A program made the translations under genes and the position numbers. 53,193 bases of DNA from an uncultured Merdimonas sp. Its GTDB lineage: Bacteria > Bacillota > Clostridia > Lachnospirales > Lachnospiraceae. The notes beneath the pieces are model-generated. The model was not told where the DNA came from and did no database searches. It saw only the letters and a list, made by a program, of their open reading frames with translations. The DNA lies in the NCBI GenBank assembly GCA_944383645.1, contig CALWQJ010000002.1, positions 1 through 53,193 of the forward strand, given 5' to 3'. This document shows, in pieces, positions 1-7,139 of this stretch. Position 1 is the first letter of the stretch, and every line of letters begins with the position of its first letter.

Positions 1-75
1 GGTGGGTATAGCGCAGCTGGTTAGCGCGCCAGATTGTGGCTCTGGAGGCCAAGGGTTCGAATCCCTTTATCCACC
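1..75 (+). tRNA. tRNA-His (GTG)
   Basis: Cloverleaf with acceptor GTGGGTA (2-8) pairing with TATCCAC (68-74), an extra 5' G at position 1 opposite C75 as is typical of tRNA-His, a TTGTGGC anticodon loop with anticodon GTG, and a GGTTCGAATCC T-arm. CCA is not encoded. It is the first of three closely spaced tRNAs. The window begins exactly at the gene, so its promoter and any earlier tRNAs are outside. Confidence 0.95.
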
Positions 76-92
76 CTTTGCGAGAGCAATTT

Positions 93-164
93 TGGGCTAT
101 CGCCAAGCGGTAAGGCACAGGACTTTGACTCCTGCATTCGCTGGTTCGAATCCAGCTAGCCCAG
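93..164 (+). tRNA. tRNA-Gln (TTG)
   Basis: Acceptor TGGGCTA (93-99) pairs with TAGCCCA (157-163). The anticodon loop reads CTTTGAC with anticodon TTG, and the T-arm is CTGGTTCGAATCCAG. CCA is not encoded. It lies 17 nt after tRNA-His, so the two are almost certainly cotranscribed and processed from one precursor. Confidence 0.95.
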
Positions 165-241
165 TTTGGGCGGATGCAGAAAAGCTTCTTAATAAATTAG
201 TAAAAAGGAAGCTCTGAAGTTCTCATTCCGCGTATCACTAT

Positions 242-314
242 GGAGCATTAGCTCAGTCGGTAGAGCACTTGACTTTTAATCAAGTTGTCCGGGGTTCGAA
301 TCCCCGATGCTTCA
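242..314 (+). tRNA. tRNA-Lys (TTT)
   Basis: Acceptor GGAGCAT (242-248) pairs with ATGCTTC (307-313) with one G-T pair. The anticodon loop CTTTTAA gives anticodon TTT, and the T-arm is CGGGGTTCGAATCCCCG. CCA is not encoded. It is the last gene of the tRNA group and is followed at once by an intrinsic terminator. Confidence 0.95.
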
Positions 315-319
315 TGAAG

Positions 320-363
320 AAAAAAGCTGAAATCCTTGCTTTTAAAGGGCTTCAGCTTTTTTC
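320..363 (+). terminator. Intrinsic terminator of the tRNA cluster
   Basis: Inverted repeat of AAAAAGCTGAA with TTCAGCTTTTT around an 18-nt loop, ending in a run of six T. It sits 6 nt after tRNA-Lys. The 68 nt between it and the convergent ABC gene ending at 432 show no gene. Confidence 0.85.
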
Positions 364-431
364 GTTGTGTTGAAAAGTATCTTATCAAATCCGTCTGAAC
401 ATATGGCTGAAACATGATATAGGGAGAGCCG

Positions 432-2180
432 CTACACGCCCAGCTTCCACTGCGCCGCTTCTCTTTGCAGTTCCGCCATACGACGGTAAAGGCCGCCTTG
501 TTCCATCAGCTCTGCCGGAGTGCCCTGCTGGGCCACATGGCCGTTCTCCAGCACGACGATATGGTCGGCGCCGGCTACGGTACGCATCCGGTGGGCGATG
601 ACCAGTACCGTCTTGCCCTGGAGCAGGCGGGAGAGAGCTTCCTGCACGGCGCTTTCGTTTTCTACATCCAGACTGGCGGTGGCCTCGTCCAGCAGAATCA
701 CAGGCGCGTCTTTCAGCAGGGCGCGGGCAATGGAAATCCGCTGGCGTTCGCCGCCGGAGAGGGTGGAGCCGTTTTCGCCGATCAGGGTCTGATAGCCCTG
801 GGGAAGTTTCTGAATAAACTCATCGCACCGGGCGGCTCTGGCAGCGGCGATGACTTCCTCATCCGCGGCTCCCCGCCGGCCCAGACGGATATTTTCCATC
901 ACCGTATCCCGGAACAGCACCACATCCTGGAATACCATAGAGTAGGAGCGCAGAAGCGTCTCCGGATCTACTGTGGACACGTCCGTTCCGCCTAAGAGAA
1001 CCTTTCCGCCGGTGGCGTCCCAGAACCGGGCGGCCAGCTTGCAGGCGGTTGATTTTCCTCCGCCGGAAGGACCGATAAGGGCGGTCACTTCTCCTTGTTT
1101 GGCTGTGAAGCTCACATCCTCCAGCACACCGTCCCCTTCCCGATAAGCAAAGGAAACGTGGTCAAAGGTGATATCGTAATTCTGCGGTGTAAACTCCTCC
1201 GTCCCCGTCTGCACCGGCTGTTCCAGAATGGAGCGCATCCGTTCGATCTGCAGTTTCGTATTAAAGGTGGCGGCAATATTCTGCAGTACCAGCCCAAGCG
1301 GGTCATACAGTCTTGCGGCCGCAAAGAGGAATCCCAGAAAATAGAGGAAGGAAAGTTCTCCGGCTGCCAGAAGCGTTCCGCCAGTCAGGATGGTGGTCGC
1401 CAGTCCAAGGCGAAGGAATGCCTGGGCAGAGCAAACGAACACGCCGGTGGCCAGCTCTGAATGGATGGAGCCCTTTTCCATGGCGGCCAGTTTTTCCTCC
1501 AGTTTTCCCATATAGGCTTCCTGGCGGCTGCATGCTTTGATGTCCCGGATGGTTTCCAGCCCCTCCTGGATGCAGTCGGCCACCGCCCGCTTATTCAGAA
1601 TGTTTTTTGTTCCGAAGGAATCCTGGATCTTCTTGCTTCCTGCTGTGAGCAGGATTGCCACCGGCACCACCCACAAGACAGCCAGGGCCATCCGCCAGTT
1701 GCAAAGGAACATGGCGGCGCCGATCACCAGCGTGGAAAAAATGGAGGCGAAGAGCTGGGGCACATAGTGGGAAAACATCTGATCCAGGCTGGAGCAGTCG
1801 GCGATCATGGTGGAGGTCAGGTCGCTTAAGTCCCGGTTCCCGAAAAAGGACAGGGGAAGCCGCCGCAGGGTTTCCGCCAGGCTCACCCGCCGATTGGCGC
1901 TTTCCTTATAGGTCGCCAGATACAGCGAAGCGTACTGGAACCAGTGGAGGACGAACAGCAGTATAAGAACGGCCATGGCAAAGCCTGTATAAATCCAGAA
2001 TCCGTCCATAGGTCCGCCGCCGTTTTCCATGCAGCCGAGAAGGTGCTGCACCGTGAACAAAACTGTCCCGACAGGGAGCATGAGAGCCACATTGCACACA
2101 AAACACCAGATAACGGCTTTCACCAGATCCTTTGCCCCTTTTTCGCTGAGGGCGAAAATGTGCTGTAATTTCTTTGTCAT
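432..2180 (-). CDS. ABC transporter, fused membrane and ATPase domains (second subunit)
   Basis: A 582-residue half-transporter of the ABC exporter fold: about six membrane helices in the first 320 residues, then a nucleotide-binding domain with Walker A GPSGGGKST (near residue 370), signature LSGGERQR (near 470), Walker B ILLDEATASLD (near 491) and the switch His in IAHR. The ATG at 2180 is chosen because AGGAGG lies 7-8 nt upstream; a longer reading frame reaches 2297 but has no such site. The start overlaps the stop of the upstream ABC gene by 4 nt (ATGA), so the two are translationally coupled and probably form a heterodimer. The TetR regulator at the head of the operon suggests export of, or response to, a small toxic molecule, but the substrate cannot be read from sequence. 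Confidence 0.9.
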   Translation of the reverse strand: MTKKLQHIFALSEKGAKDLVKAVIWCFVCNVALMLPVGTVLFTVQHLLGCMENGGGPMDGFWIYTGFAMAVLILLFVLHWFQYASLYLATYKESANRRVSLAETLRRLPLSFFGNRDLSDLTSTMIADCSSLDQMFSHYVPQLFASIFSTLVIGAAMFLCNWRMALAVLWVVPVAILLTAGSKKIQDSFGTKNILNKRAVADCIQEGLETIRDIKACSRQEAYMGKLEEKLAAMEKGSIHSELATGVFVCSAQAFLRLGLATTILTGGTLLAAGELSFLYFLGFLFAAARLYDPLGLVLQNIAATFNTKLQIERMRSILEQPVQTGTEEFTPQNYDITFDHVSFAYREGDGVLEDVSFTAKQGEVTALIGPSGGGKSTACKLAARFWDATGGKVLLGGTDVSTVDPETLLRSYSMVFQDVVLFRDTVMENIRLGRRGAADEEVIAAARAARCDEFIQKLPQGYQTLIGENGSTLSGGERQRISIARALLKDAPVILLDEATASLDVENESAVQEALSRLLQGKTVLVIAHRMRTVAGADHIVVLENGHVAQQGTPAELMEQGGLYRRMAELQREAAQWKLGV

Positions 2181-4021
2181 ACCGCTGCCTCCTTTCCTCT
2201 TTCCTGCCCAGCATTTTGGGCATCCAGGTATCCCCCTGCGGGATTTCTTCTTTCCCGCCCGACTTTCCATTGGGCGCTGCGCTGATAATCTGTCCACATG
2301 GCGGCGTAGACGCCGTTTTTCTTCATCAGGTCGCTGTGGCTGCCCTGCTCCGCGATTTTCCCGCCGCTTAGGACAATGATATTGTCCGCATCCTGTACTG
2401 TGGATAGGCGGTGCGCGATCATCAGCACGGTTTTGTTTTTGGTCAGCGCTTCAAACGCTTTCTGGATCTGATGCTCGTTCTCCGGGTCGGCAAAAGCGGT
2501 GGCCTCATCCAGCACGATGATGGGAGCGTCTTTCAGGATGGCCCGTGCCAGAGCAATCCGCTGCTGTTCGCCGCCGGAGAGATATATGCCTTTCGTTCCA
2601 ATTACAGTATCCAGGCCCTGCGGCAGTTTTTCCAGAATGTCACCGCACTGCGCGGCGTGGGCGGCAGACAGAACTTCTTCTCTGGAAGCGTGCGGCCAGG
2701 CGGCCCGGATATTTTCCAGAAGGCTTTCCTTAAACAGGCGGGTATCCTGAAATACAAAGGCCACCTGCTTCATCAGGTCTTCCGTGTCCATTTCCTTGAC
2801 ATTGGCTCCGCCAATGGAAACGCTGCCGCTGTCTGCGTCCCAAAAGCGGGGGATCAGGCTGGCGGCTGTGGTCTTTCCGCCGCCGGATGGCCCTACCAGA
2901 GCCGTCACCTGGCCGGGGCGGACGGAAAACGACACATCCTCCAGAGCCGGCCGCTCCGCCCCCGGATAAGTAAAGGTCACATGGTCAAAGGATACGGCGG
3001 CATTTGCCGAGCGTTTCTGTATGCGGGCTTCTTCCATGGGCTTCTGGCCGAGAATTTCATCCAGACGCCCCACGGCTTCGTCAGCCTCCATGACCGCCTC
3101 GCTCATATACATGATCCGGTTAATCATCTGGCCGCAGGCGGGAGCAAACAGAGCGTAGAAGATAAAGTTGACAAGCACTGTCCGCACGTCCCCGCCGGAT
3201 GCCAGAAGCAGCGCCGCCGGGATCAGCAGGGCGAAGGCGCCGTTGATAAATGTCAGGAAACAGGTCTGCCCCACACGGCAGCTCATGGCGTACTGGCTGG
3301 CCAGATCGCTGTAATCTTTGATGGCGGCGTAAAAAGCCTTGAAGGAGTAGACTGTCTGCTGGAACATCTTTACCACCGGGATACCCCGGACATACTCCAC
3401 CGCTTCGCCGCTCATGCGTTCGATTTCCTGCTGATAACGATGGAAAAAGCCTGCGTTTTTACCGCCCATCATCAGGCACATGGACAGCAGGGCCAACGCC
3501 ATGGTGAGCAGGCACAAAAGCCCCATTTTCCAGTCAAAGAGGAAGAGCATGATGATGGCAGCGACAGGCGTGACGATGGTTCCCGCCAGATCGGGGAGCT
3601 TATGAGCCAGCAGATCCTCCGTGAGCCCGGCGTTGTCGTCAATGAGTTTCCGCAGCCGTCCTGACTGATTTCCCGTAAAGAATCCTAGCGGCAGTTTCAG
3701 CACATGGGCCATGGCAGCGCGCCGGATGTTCCGGGCGGTACGGAAGGCGGCGATATGCGTAGACATGAGTGCCGCAAAATACAGGGCGATACTGCCGATG
3801 GCAGTCCACACCGCTATTAAGCCCCAGCGGGCCAGGCCGGAGACTCCGCCAGGATCGGGCCAGGCTTCCAGTACATTCCTCGCCGCCAGCCAGACGCATA
3901 CATAAGGGAGCAGCCCCAGCACCGCGGACAGGGCGGAAAGAATACAGCCCAGCAGGGTGAGATTTTTGTGTCCGCCGGCGTAACTTAAGATACGGGACAG
4001 ACTGCTTTGCTTTTTTTGCAT
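2177..4021 (-). CDS. ABC transporter, fused membrane and ATPase domains (first subunit)
   Basis: A 614-residue half-transporter: N-terminal six-helix membrane domain, then an ATPase domain with Walker A GPSGGGKTT (near residue 376), signature LSGGEQQR (near 480) and Walker B IVLDEATAFADPENE. The D-loop reads AFAD rather than SALD. I associate that variant with the YbtP/YbtQ and IrtA-like branch, which includes siderophore importers built on the exporter fold, so an import role or an iron link is possible. The partner gene has the normal SLD form. Two starts fit: ATG at 4021 (10 nt from GGAGG) or TTG at 4024 (7 nt from it); ATG is given here. It follows tetR by 79 nt on the same strand. Confidence 0.88.
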   Translation of the reverse strand: MQKKQSSLSRILSYAGGHKNLTLLGCILSALSAVLGLLPYVCVWLAARNVLEAWPDPGGVSGLARWGLIAVWTAIGSIALYFAALMSTHIAAFRTARNIRRAAMAHVLKLPLGFFTGNQSGRLRKLIDDNAGLTEDLLAHKLPDLAGTIVTPVAAIIMLFLFDWKMGLLCLLTMALALLSMCLMMGGKNAGFFHRYQQEIERMSGEAVEYVRGIPVVKMFQQTVYSFKAFYAAIKDYSDLASQYAMSCRVGQTCFLTFINGAFALLIPAALLLASGGDVRTVLVNFIFYALFAPACGQMINRIMYMSEAVMEADEAVGRLDEILGQKPMEEARIQKRSANAAVSFDHVTFTYPGAERPALEDVSFSVRPGQVTALVGPSGGGKTTAASLIPRFWDADSGSVSIGGANVKEMDTEDLMKQVAFVFQDTRLFKESLLENIRAAWPHASREEVLSAAHAAQCGDILEKLPQGLDTVIGTKGIYLSGGEQQRIALARAILKDAPIIVLDEATAFADPENEHQIQKAFEALTKNKTVLMIAHRLSTVQDADNIIVLSGGKIAEQGSHSDLMKKNGVYAAMWTDYQRSAQWKVGRERRNPAGGYLDAQNAGQERGKEAAV

Positions 4022-4100
4022 CAAAAGAATACCTCCTTAGAAATTAAAATATTTTATCATGAAGTTAGTAAAAACTAACCGCCATGCAAAAAGAGTGGGG

Positions 4101-4718
4101 CTATTGCCCCATCAATTTCAGCCATCCGGCTGTGTAGAAGTCCCGCAGCTGATCCACATAGCGCAGCGCCCGATCTCTTGGCATATCATGGACTACGATC
4201 TCAAAGATACCGTTGAACATTCCGCTGGCGATGATATGGCACATCTGCGCGTCCAGCTCCGGGATGTCACGCCCCAGGCGGCGGAGGACCTCCATGTATT
4301 TTATTGTGTATTCTACCTCTACCTCCACCATGTTGTGGACAAAATGTTCATAGCTGGTGCCTTCCGACCGGCAGAGCAGCAGCTTTACCGGTTCACGGTG
4401 CTGACAGATGTAATCCACCATCCAGTGGACGCAGTCCGATGACTCCACGCCCATGTGGTCAGGCTGCTGTTCATCGGGCAGCTCGGCGAATGAGGTCTGA
4501 GCCTCCATAAATCTTCCCATGAGGGCGGCGGCATGAGGTTCCACAATGGCGGTAAACAAAGCCTCTTTGCTGGAAAAATACCCGTAAAAGGCGCCTGTCG
4601 TCACGCCAGCCTTTTTCACGATCTGACGAAGGGACGCCCCTAGAAAACCCTTGTCCGAAAATTCCTCCATGGCGGCCTGCAGAATATTTTCCAATGTGAT
4701 AGATGATTTCTCTTCCAT
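4101..4718 (-). CDS. TetR family transcriptional regulator
   Basis: 205 residues. The N-terminal TetR helix-turn-helix is clear (near residues 26-50, with the typical GVTTGAFYGYFSSKEALF stretch), followed by a variable helical ligand domain. The second ATG (4718) is preferred: GGGG lies 6 nt upstream, while the ATG at 4730 lies inside the operator and has no Shine-Dalgarno sequence. It is the first gene of the operon with the two ABC genes. A perfect palindrome overlaps its promoter (4729-4764), so autorepression released by a transporter substrate is the simple model. The ligand is unknown. Confidence 0.9.
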   Translation of the reverse strand: MEEKSSITLENILQAAMEEFSDKGFLGASLRQIVKKAGVTTGAFYGYFSSKEALFTAIVEPHAAALMGRFMEAQTSFAELPDEQQPDHMGVESSDCVHWMVDYICQHREPVKLLLCRSEGTSYEHFVHNMVEVEVEYTIKYMEVLRRLGRDIPELDAQMCHIIASGMFNGIFEIVVHDMPRDRALRYVDQLRDFYTAGWLKLMGQ

Positions 4719-4728
4719 AACGCACCCC

Positions 4729-4764
4729 ATATAATAACACTGTTATATAACAATGTTATTATAT
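4729..4764. promoter_or_regulatory. Palindromic operator for the TetR regulator
   Basis: An 11-nt arm ATATAATAACA (4729-4739) is repeated exactly in inverse at 4754-4764. Inside lie two tandem near-palindromic boxes of form TAACAnTGTTA, at 4735-4745 and 4748-4758, with centres 13 nt apart. The arms cover the -10 box of the tetR promoter and end 10 nt before the chosen tetR start codon. Position and symmetry are seen directly; binding by this TetR is inferred. Confidence 0.75.
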
Positions 4765-4786
4765 GGCGCAGAATGAAAGTTGTCAA
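4758..4786 (-). promoter_or_regulatory. Consensus sigma-A promoter of the tetR-ABC operon
   Basis: On the minus strand TTGACA (4781-4786) is followed after exactly 17 nt by TATAAT (4758-4763). Both hexamers match consensus fully. The -10 box lies within the palindromic operator, so repressor binding would block polymerase. Confidence 0.85.
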
Positions 4787-4852
4787 GAAAAGATTAATAC
4801 TCTCGATGAAAAAAGTTTTTGACCAAAAAGTTTTTGAATCTGAAGGAAATCG

Positions 4853-5435
4853 GAAGCTCTCTCGAACGCCGTCTGTCATAAGGAATATGACGTACGGGAA
4901 CCGATAGAGGTGCGTGTAGAGCCGGATCGAATTATCATTGTCAGTCACCCTGGTGCGGACCGGTCCATTAGTCAGGAAGGCCTGCGTGAGTACCGCGTAT
5001 TCAGCCGCCGGTACCGTAACCGCCGGATTGGTGAATTCTTGAAAGAAATGCACCTGACAGAAGGACGCAATACCGGATTCCGTAAGATTCGCAATGCACT
5101 GCGCAATCATGGTTCTCCGGAGCCGTTATTTGAAACGGATGAGAACGCACTTCTTTTGCGACTACGCTTTTTTTCATCCGGATTTTGTGAGGATAGGATT
5201 GGATGATAGTCAAAATGACAGGATAAGCGACGGGAATATAGGAAAATTCAATGTGCATGACAGGATGGTTTTGGAAGCCATTCAGCAAAATTCTTATTTC
5301 ACTGTGGCACAACTGGTTTCACAGCTGGGGATTTCTGAGTCTACCATTCGCCGGGCAATCAGAAAACTGAGGACAAACGGTCTTATACAGCGCGAAGGGG
5401 CAAGCAAAAATGGCAAATGGGTAGTCTTGAAGTAA
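4853..5435 (+). pseudogene. Decayed C-terminal half of an AlbA_2 / RecG-like ATP-binding regulator
   Basis: The reading frame starting near 4853 gives EALSNAV, then VEPDRIIIVSHPG and LPEPLFETDE-like stretches, matching the HATPase_c_4 region of AlbA_2 (Schlafen-like) transcriptional regulators. Around 5150-5185 the frame shifts twice: after ETDE the next frame gives RTSFATTLFF, and after a seven-T run a third frame gives HPDF and continues to a clean winged-helix domain (about 5250-5432, with the SESTIRRAIRKLRTNGLI stretch) and the stop at 5435. There is no start codon or N-terminal domain upstream; a TGA sits at 4841-4843 in frame. It is thus truncated and doubly frameshifted. A sequencing error in the T run could explain one shift but not the missing N-terminus. 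Confidence 0.75.
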
Positions 5436-5513
5436 AGGGGCGGCTTGGAATAAGCGTCAAATTAACTGCTTCTTTGGAAAAGTGATTAACGTGATCAAAG
5501 GGAATGAGATGTC

Positions 5514-5606
5514 ATGATGACCATAGAAGAAATCCTTGCCGGGGAATCGAAAAATTTGGAATTTAAAAAGAGTCTGCCGGACAAAAGTATACGTTTTCCT
5601 AAATAA
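5514..5606 (+). pseudogene. N-terminal fragment of an AlbA_2-domain regulator
   Basis: A 30-codon reading frame starting ATGATG and ending in TAA. Its MTIEEILAGESKNLEFKKSL start is the typical beginning of AlbA_2 (Schlafen-type) regulator proteins, but everything after about residue 28 is lost. It lies 79 nt after the C-terminal fragment of the same family, so the order is reversed (C-terminal piece, then N-terminal piece). This fits two tandem relatives with a deletion, or a rearranged single gene. Confidence 0.65.
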
Positions 5607-5625
5607 TTCTTGGAAATATAAAGGT

Positions 5626-5662
5626 AGGCTCCGGAGAGATCCGGGGCTTCTTGCCCCTTTTC
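5626..5662 (+). terminator. GNRA-capped hairpin, possible terminator
   Basis: Stem AGGCTCCGGA / TCCGGGGCTT (two G-T pairs) closed by a GAGA tetraloop, followed by TTGCCCCTTTT. The T tract is interrupted, so termination is only possible. It lies after the AlbA_2 fragments. Confidence 0.4.
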
Positions 5663-5696
5663 TGCCCCTTCTTCAAATTCTCAATCCATAAATAGG

Positions 5697-5724
5697 AAAG
5701 AACCCCGTAAATACGGGATTCTTT
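5697..5724 (-). terminator. Hairpin after tRNA-Gly, likely terminator
   Basis: Thirteen-nt arms (5697-5709 and 5712-5724) pair with one mismatch around a 2-nt gap. On the minus strand it comes 13 nt after the 3' end of tRNA-Gly and is followed by a T-rich stretch. Confidence 0.55.
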
Positions 5725-5737
5725 CAAATAAGTTCTA

Positions 5738-5808
5738 AGCAGATAACGGGAATCGAACCCGCCTCTCCAGCTTGGGAAGCTGGCGTTCTACCGATGAACT
5801 ATATCTGC
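5738..5808 (-). tRNA. tRNA-Gly (CCC)
   Basis: Minus-strand cloverleaf of 71 nt: acceptor GCAGATA (5802-5808) pairs with TATCTGC (5739-5745), the anticodon stem CCAGC/GCTGG holds loop TTCCCAA with anticodon CCC, and the T-arm is CGGGTTCGATTCCCG. CCA is not encoded. It is a lone tRNA beside decayed AlbA_2 fragments, a typical position for past integration events. Confidence 0.93.
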
Positions 5809-5975
5809 GTATTTCTATTATTTTTTTCCTAAGCTTTTCAATGAAACCATTATAGCATACCCGGCGGAGAAATCAAGAGAAAAGTTCCGGCAGTATGCGG
5901 CGAAGGTATGCGGCAGAGGTATCCCCTTGCTCATTTAGAACACCGGAAAAGGAATTGTAAAAGAAAAAGAAAAGA

Positions 5976-6003
5976 AAAACCGTCCGGTTTCCCGGACGGT
6001 TTT
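5976..6003. terminator. Bidirectional-type terminator hairpin
   Basis: Perfect 12-nt inverted repeat AAAACCGTCCGG / CCGGACGGTTTT around TTTC, with an A-rich left side and T-rich right side so it could work either way. It stands in the 446-nt gene-poor gap between tRNA-Gly and the epimerase gene. Besides this hairpin and the promoter at 6165-6193, I see nothing convincing in that gap. Confidence 0.7.
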
Positions 6004-6164
6004 CCTTTTCTTATGAGGGGGGAGATAGTGATGTCTTATCAACTATCTGTGCTTTATTATAATGCCCAAATGTGTTCAAAGTATGTCCAGTTTCTAAATT
6101 AACCATAAAAAAATAGCGCAAAACTTAAAAAAAGCTTAAGAGAATCGAAAATCCTCCGTTGGCA

Positions 6165-6193
6165 TTGGAAAAAAAGGGTGGACATGGTATAAT
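6165..6193 (+). promoter_or_regulatory. Promoter of the epimerase-murE-priA run
   Basis: TTGGAA (6165-6170), a 17-nt spacer and TATAAT (6188-6193), 62 nt before the epimerase start. Genes from 6256 to at least 12366 follow with very small gaps, so this may serve a long transcript. Confidence 0.75.
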
Positions 6194-6255
6194 ACTTGCA
6201 TTGGCAATGAGCAGTGCGGAATCGGACGCGCGCTGCGGCAGAAGGAGGAAGAGGT

Positions 6256-7134
6256 ATGGCACAGATGCGGGTGTTGGAAAATGAGAAGCTGAAAATTCAG
6301 GTAAGCGACGACGGAGCGGAGCTTTGCAGCGTCTATGACAAGGTGAGAGGCCGGGAGACTCTGTGGACGGCGGATCCGAAATACTGGGCGCGGCACGCGC
6401 CGGTGCTGTTTCCCTTTGTGGGCAAGGTGAACGGAGGGCACTATACTTATGAAGGAAAGCAGTATCCCATGGGACAGCACGGTTTTGCCAGAGACCGGAG
6501 GTTTGAATGTGTGGAGACCGGGGAGGCCCATGTGACCCACAGGCTGAAATCGGACGAGGAGAGCAAAAAGGTCTATCCCTTTGACTTTGTGCTGGAGGTT
6601 ACGCATAGAATAGAAGGAAACCGTGTAACAGTAGAATGGAAGGTGGAGAATCCCGGGGATAAGCGGCTGTATTTTTCCATCGGAGGCCATCCGGGCTTCT
6701 GCGTGACGAAGCAGGAGGGCTGCACTCTGATTTTCGACGGGCAGGAGAGCCTGGAGCGGGTATCCATCAACCTGGAGGCGGCCGCGGTGGACGCGGAGCA
6801 TCCGGAGACTCTGAAGCTTACGGACGGGACGTACCCGGTGGATGCCCATACCTTTGACAAGGACGCCCTGATTTTTGACCATGGGCAGGTGAAAAAGGTA
6901 AGCCTTGTGGATGTGGACGGCGCGAAGCTGGTGACGATGGTCTGCCCGGACGCTTTAAGCGTAGGAATCTGGGCGCCGGCAGGCGGCGAAGCGCCCTTTA
7001 TCTGTCTGGAACCCTGGATTGGCCGGTGCGACAATATGGGCTTTGCGGGCGAGCTGAAGGATAAGTTTGACGAGCAGAGCCTGGAGCCGGGGGCGGGCTT
7101 CCGGACGGCATACGATATTTTGATTGGAGAATAG
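6256..7134 (+). CDS. Aldose 1-epimerase family protein (LacX-like mutarotase)
   Basis: 292 residues, a galactose mutarotase-like beta-sandwich protein that would interconvert alpha and beta anomers of a sugar or sugar phosphate. Family marks seen: VLFPFVG near residue 50, QHGFARD with His75, IGGHPGF with His145, and the acidic CLEPW stretch near the C-terminus, matching the two catalytic His and the Glu of the family. The ATG at 6256 follows GGAGG by 8 nt; the frame is open further upstream without a better start. It is cotranscribed with murE 5 nt later. The exact sugar is unknown. Confidence 0.85.
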   Translation: MAQMRVLENEKLKIQVSDDGAELCSVYDKVRGRETLWTADPKYWARHAPVLFPFVGKVNGGHYTYEGKQYPMGQHGFARDRRFECVETGEAHVTHRLKSDEESKKVYPFDFVLEVTHRIEGNRVTVEWKVENPGDKRLYFSIGGHPGFCVTKQEGCTLIFDGQESLERVSINLEAAAVDAEHPETLKLTDGTYPVDAHTFDKDALIFDHGQVKKVSLVDVDGAKLVTMVCPDALSVGIWAPAGGEAPFICLEPWIGRCDNMGFAGELKDKFDEQSLEPGAGFRTAYDILIGE

Positions 7135-7139
7135 GAAGG

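Noticed and set aside
2411..3664. 417-codon open frame on the plus strand opposite the first ABC gene
   Set aside because: Shadow of the GC-rich minus-strand gene; no ribosome site, no family pattern, and the minus-strand product has all ABC motifs.
5640..5690. Integrase attachment site beside tRNA-Gly
   Set aside because: No duplicate of the tRNA 3' end was found nearby and no integrase gene is present, so an att site cannot be supported.
6031..6102. 23-codon reading frame (MSYQLSVLYY...) with a GGGGGGAG ribosome-site-like stretch
   Set aside because: It lies right after a terminator hairpin with no promoter in front and matches no family I know; chance or the remnant of a lost gene is likelier than a working gene.
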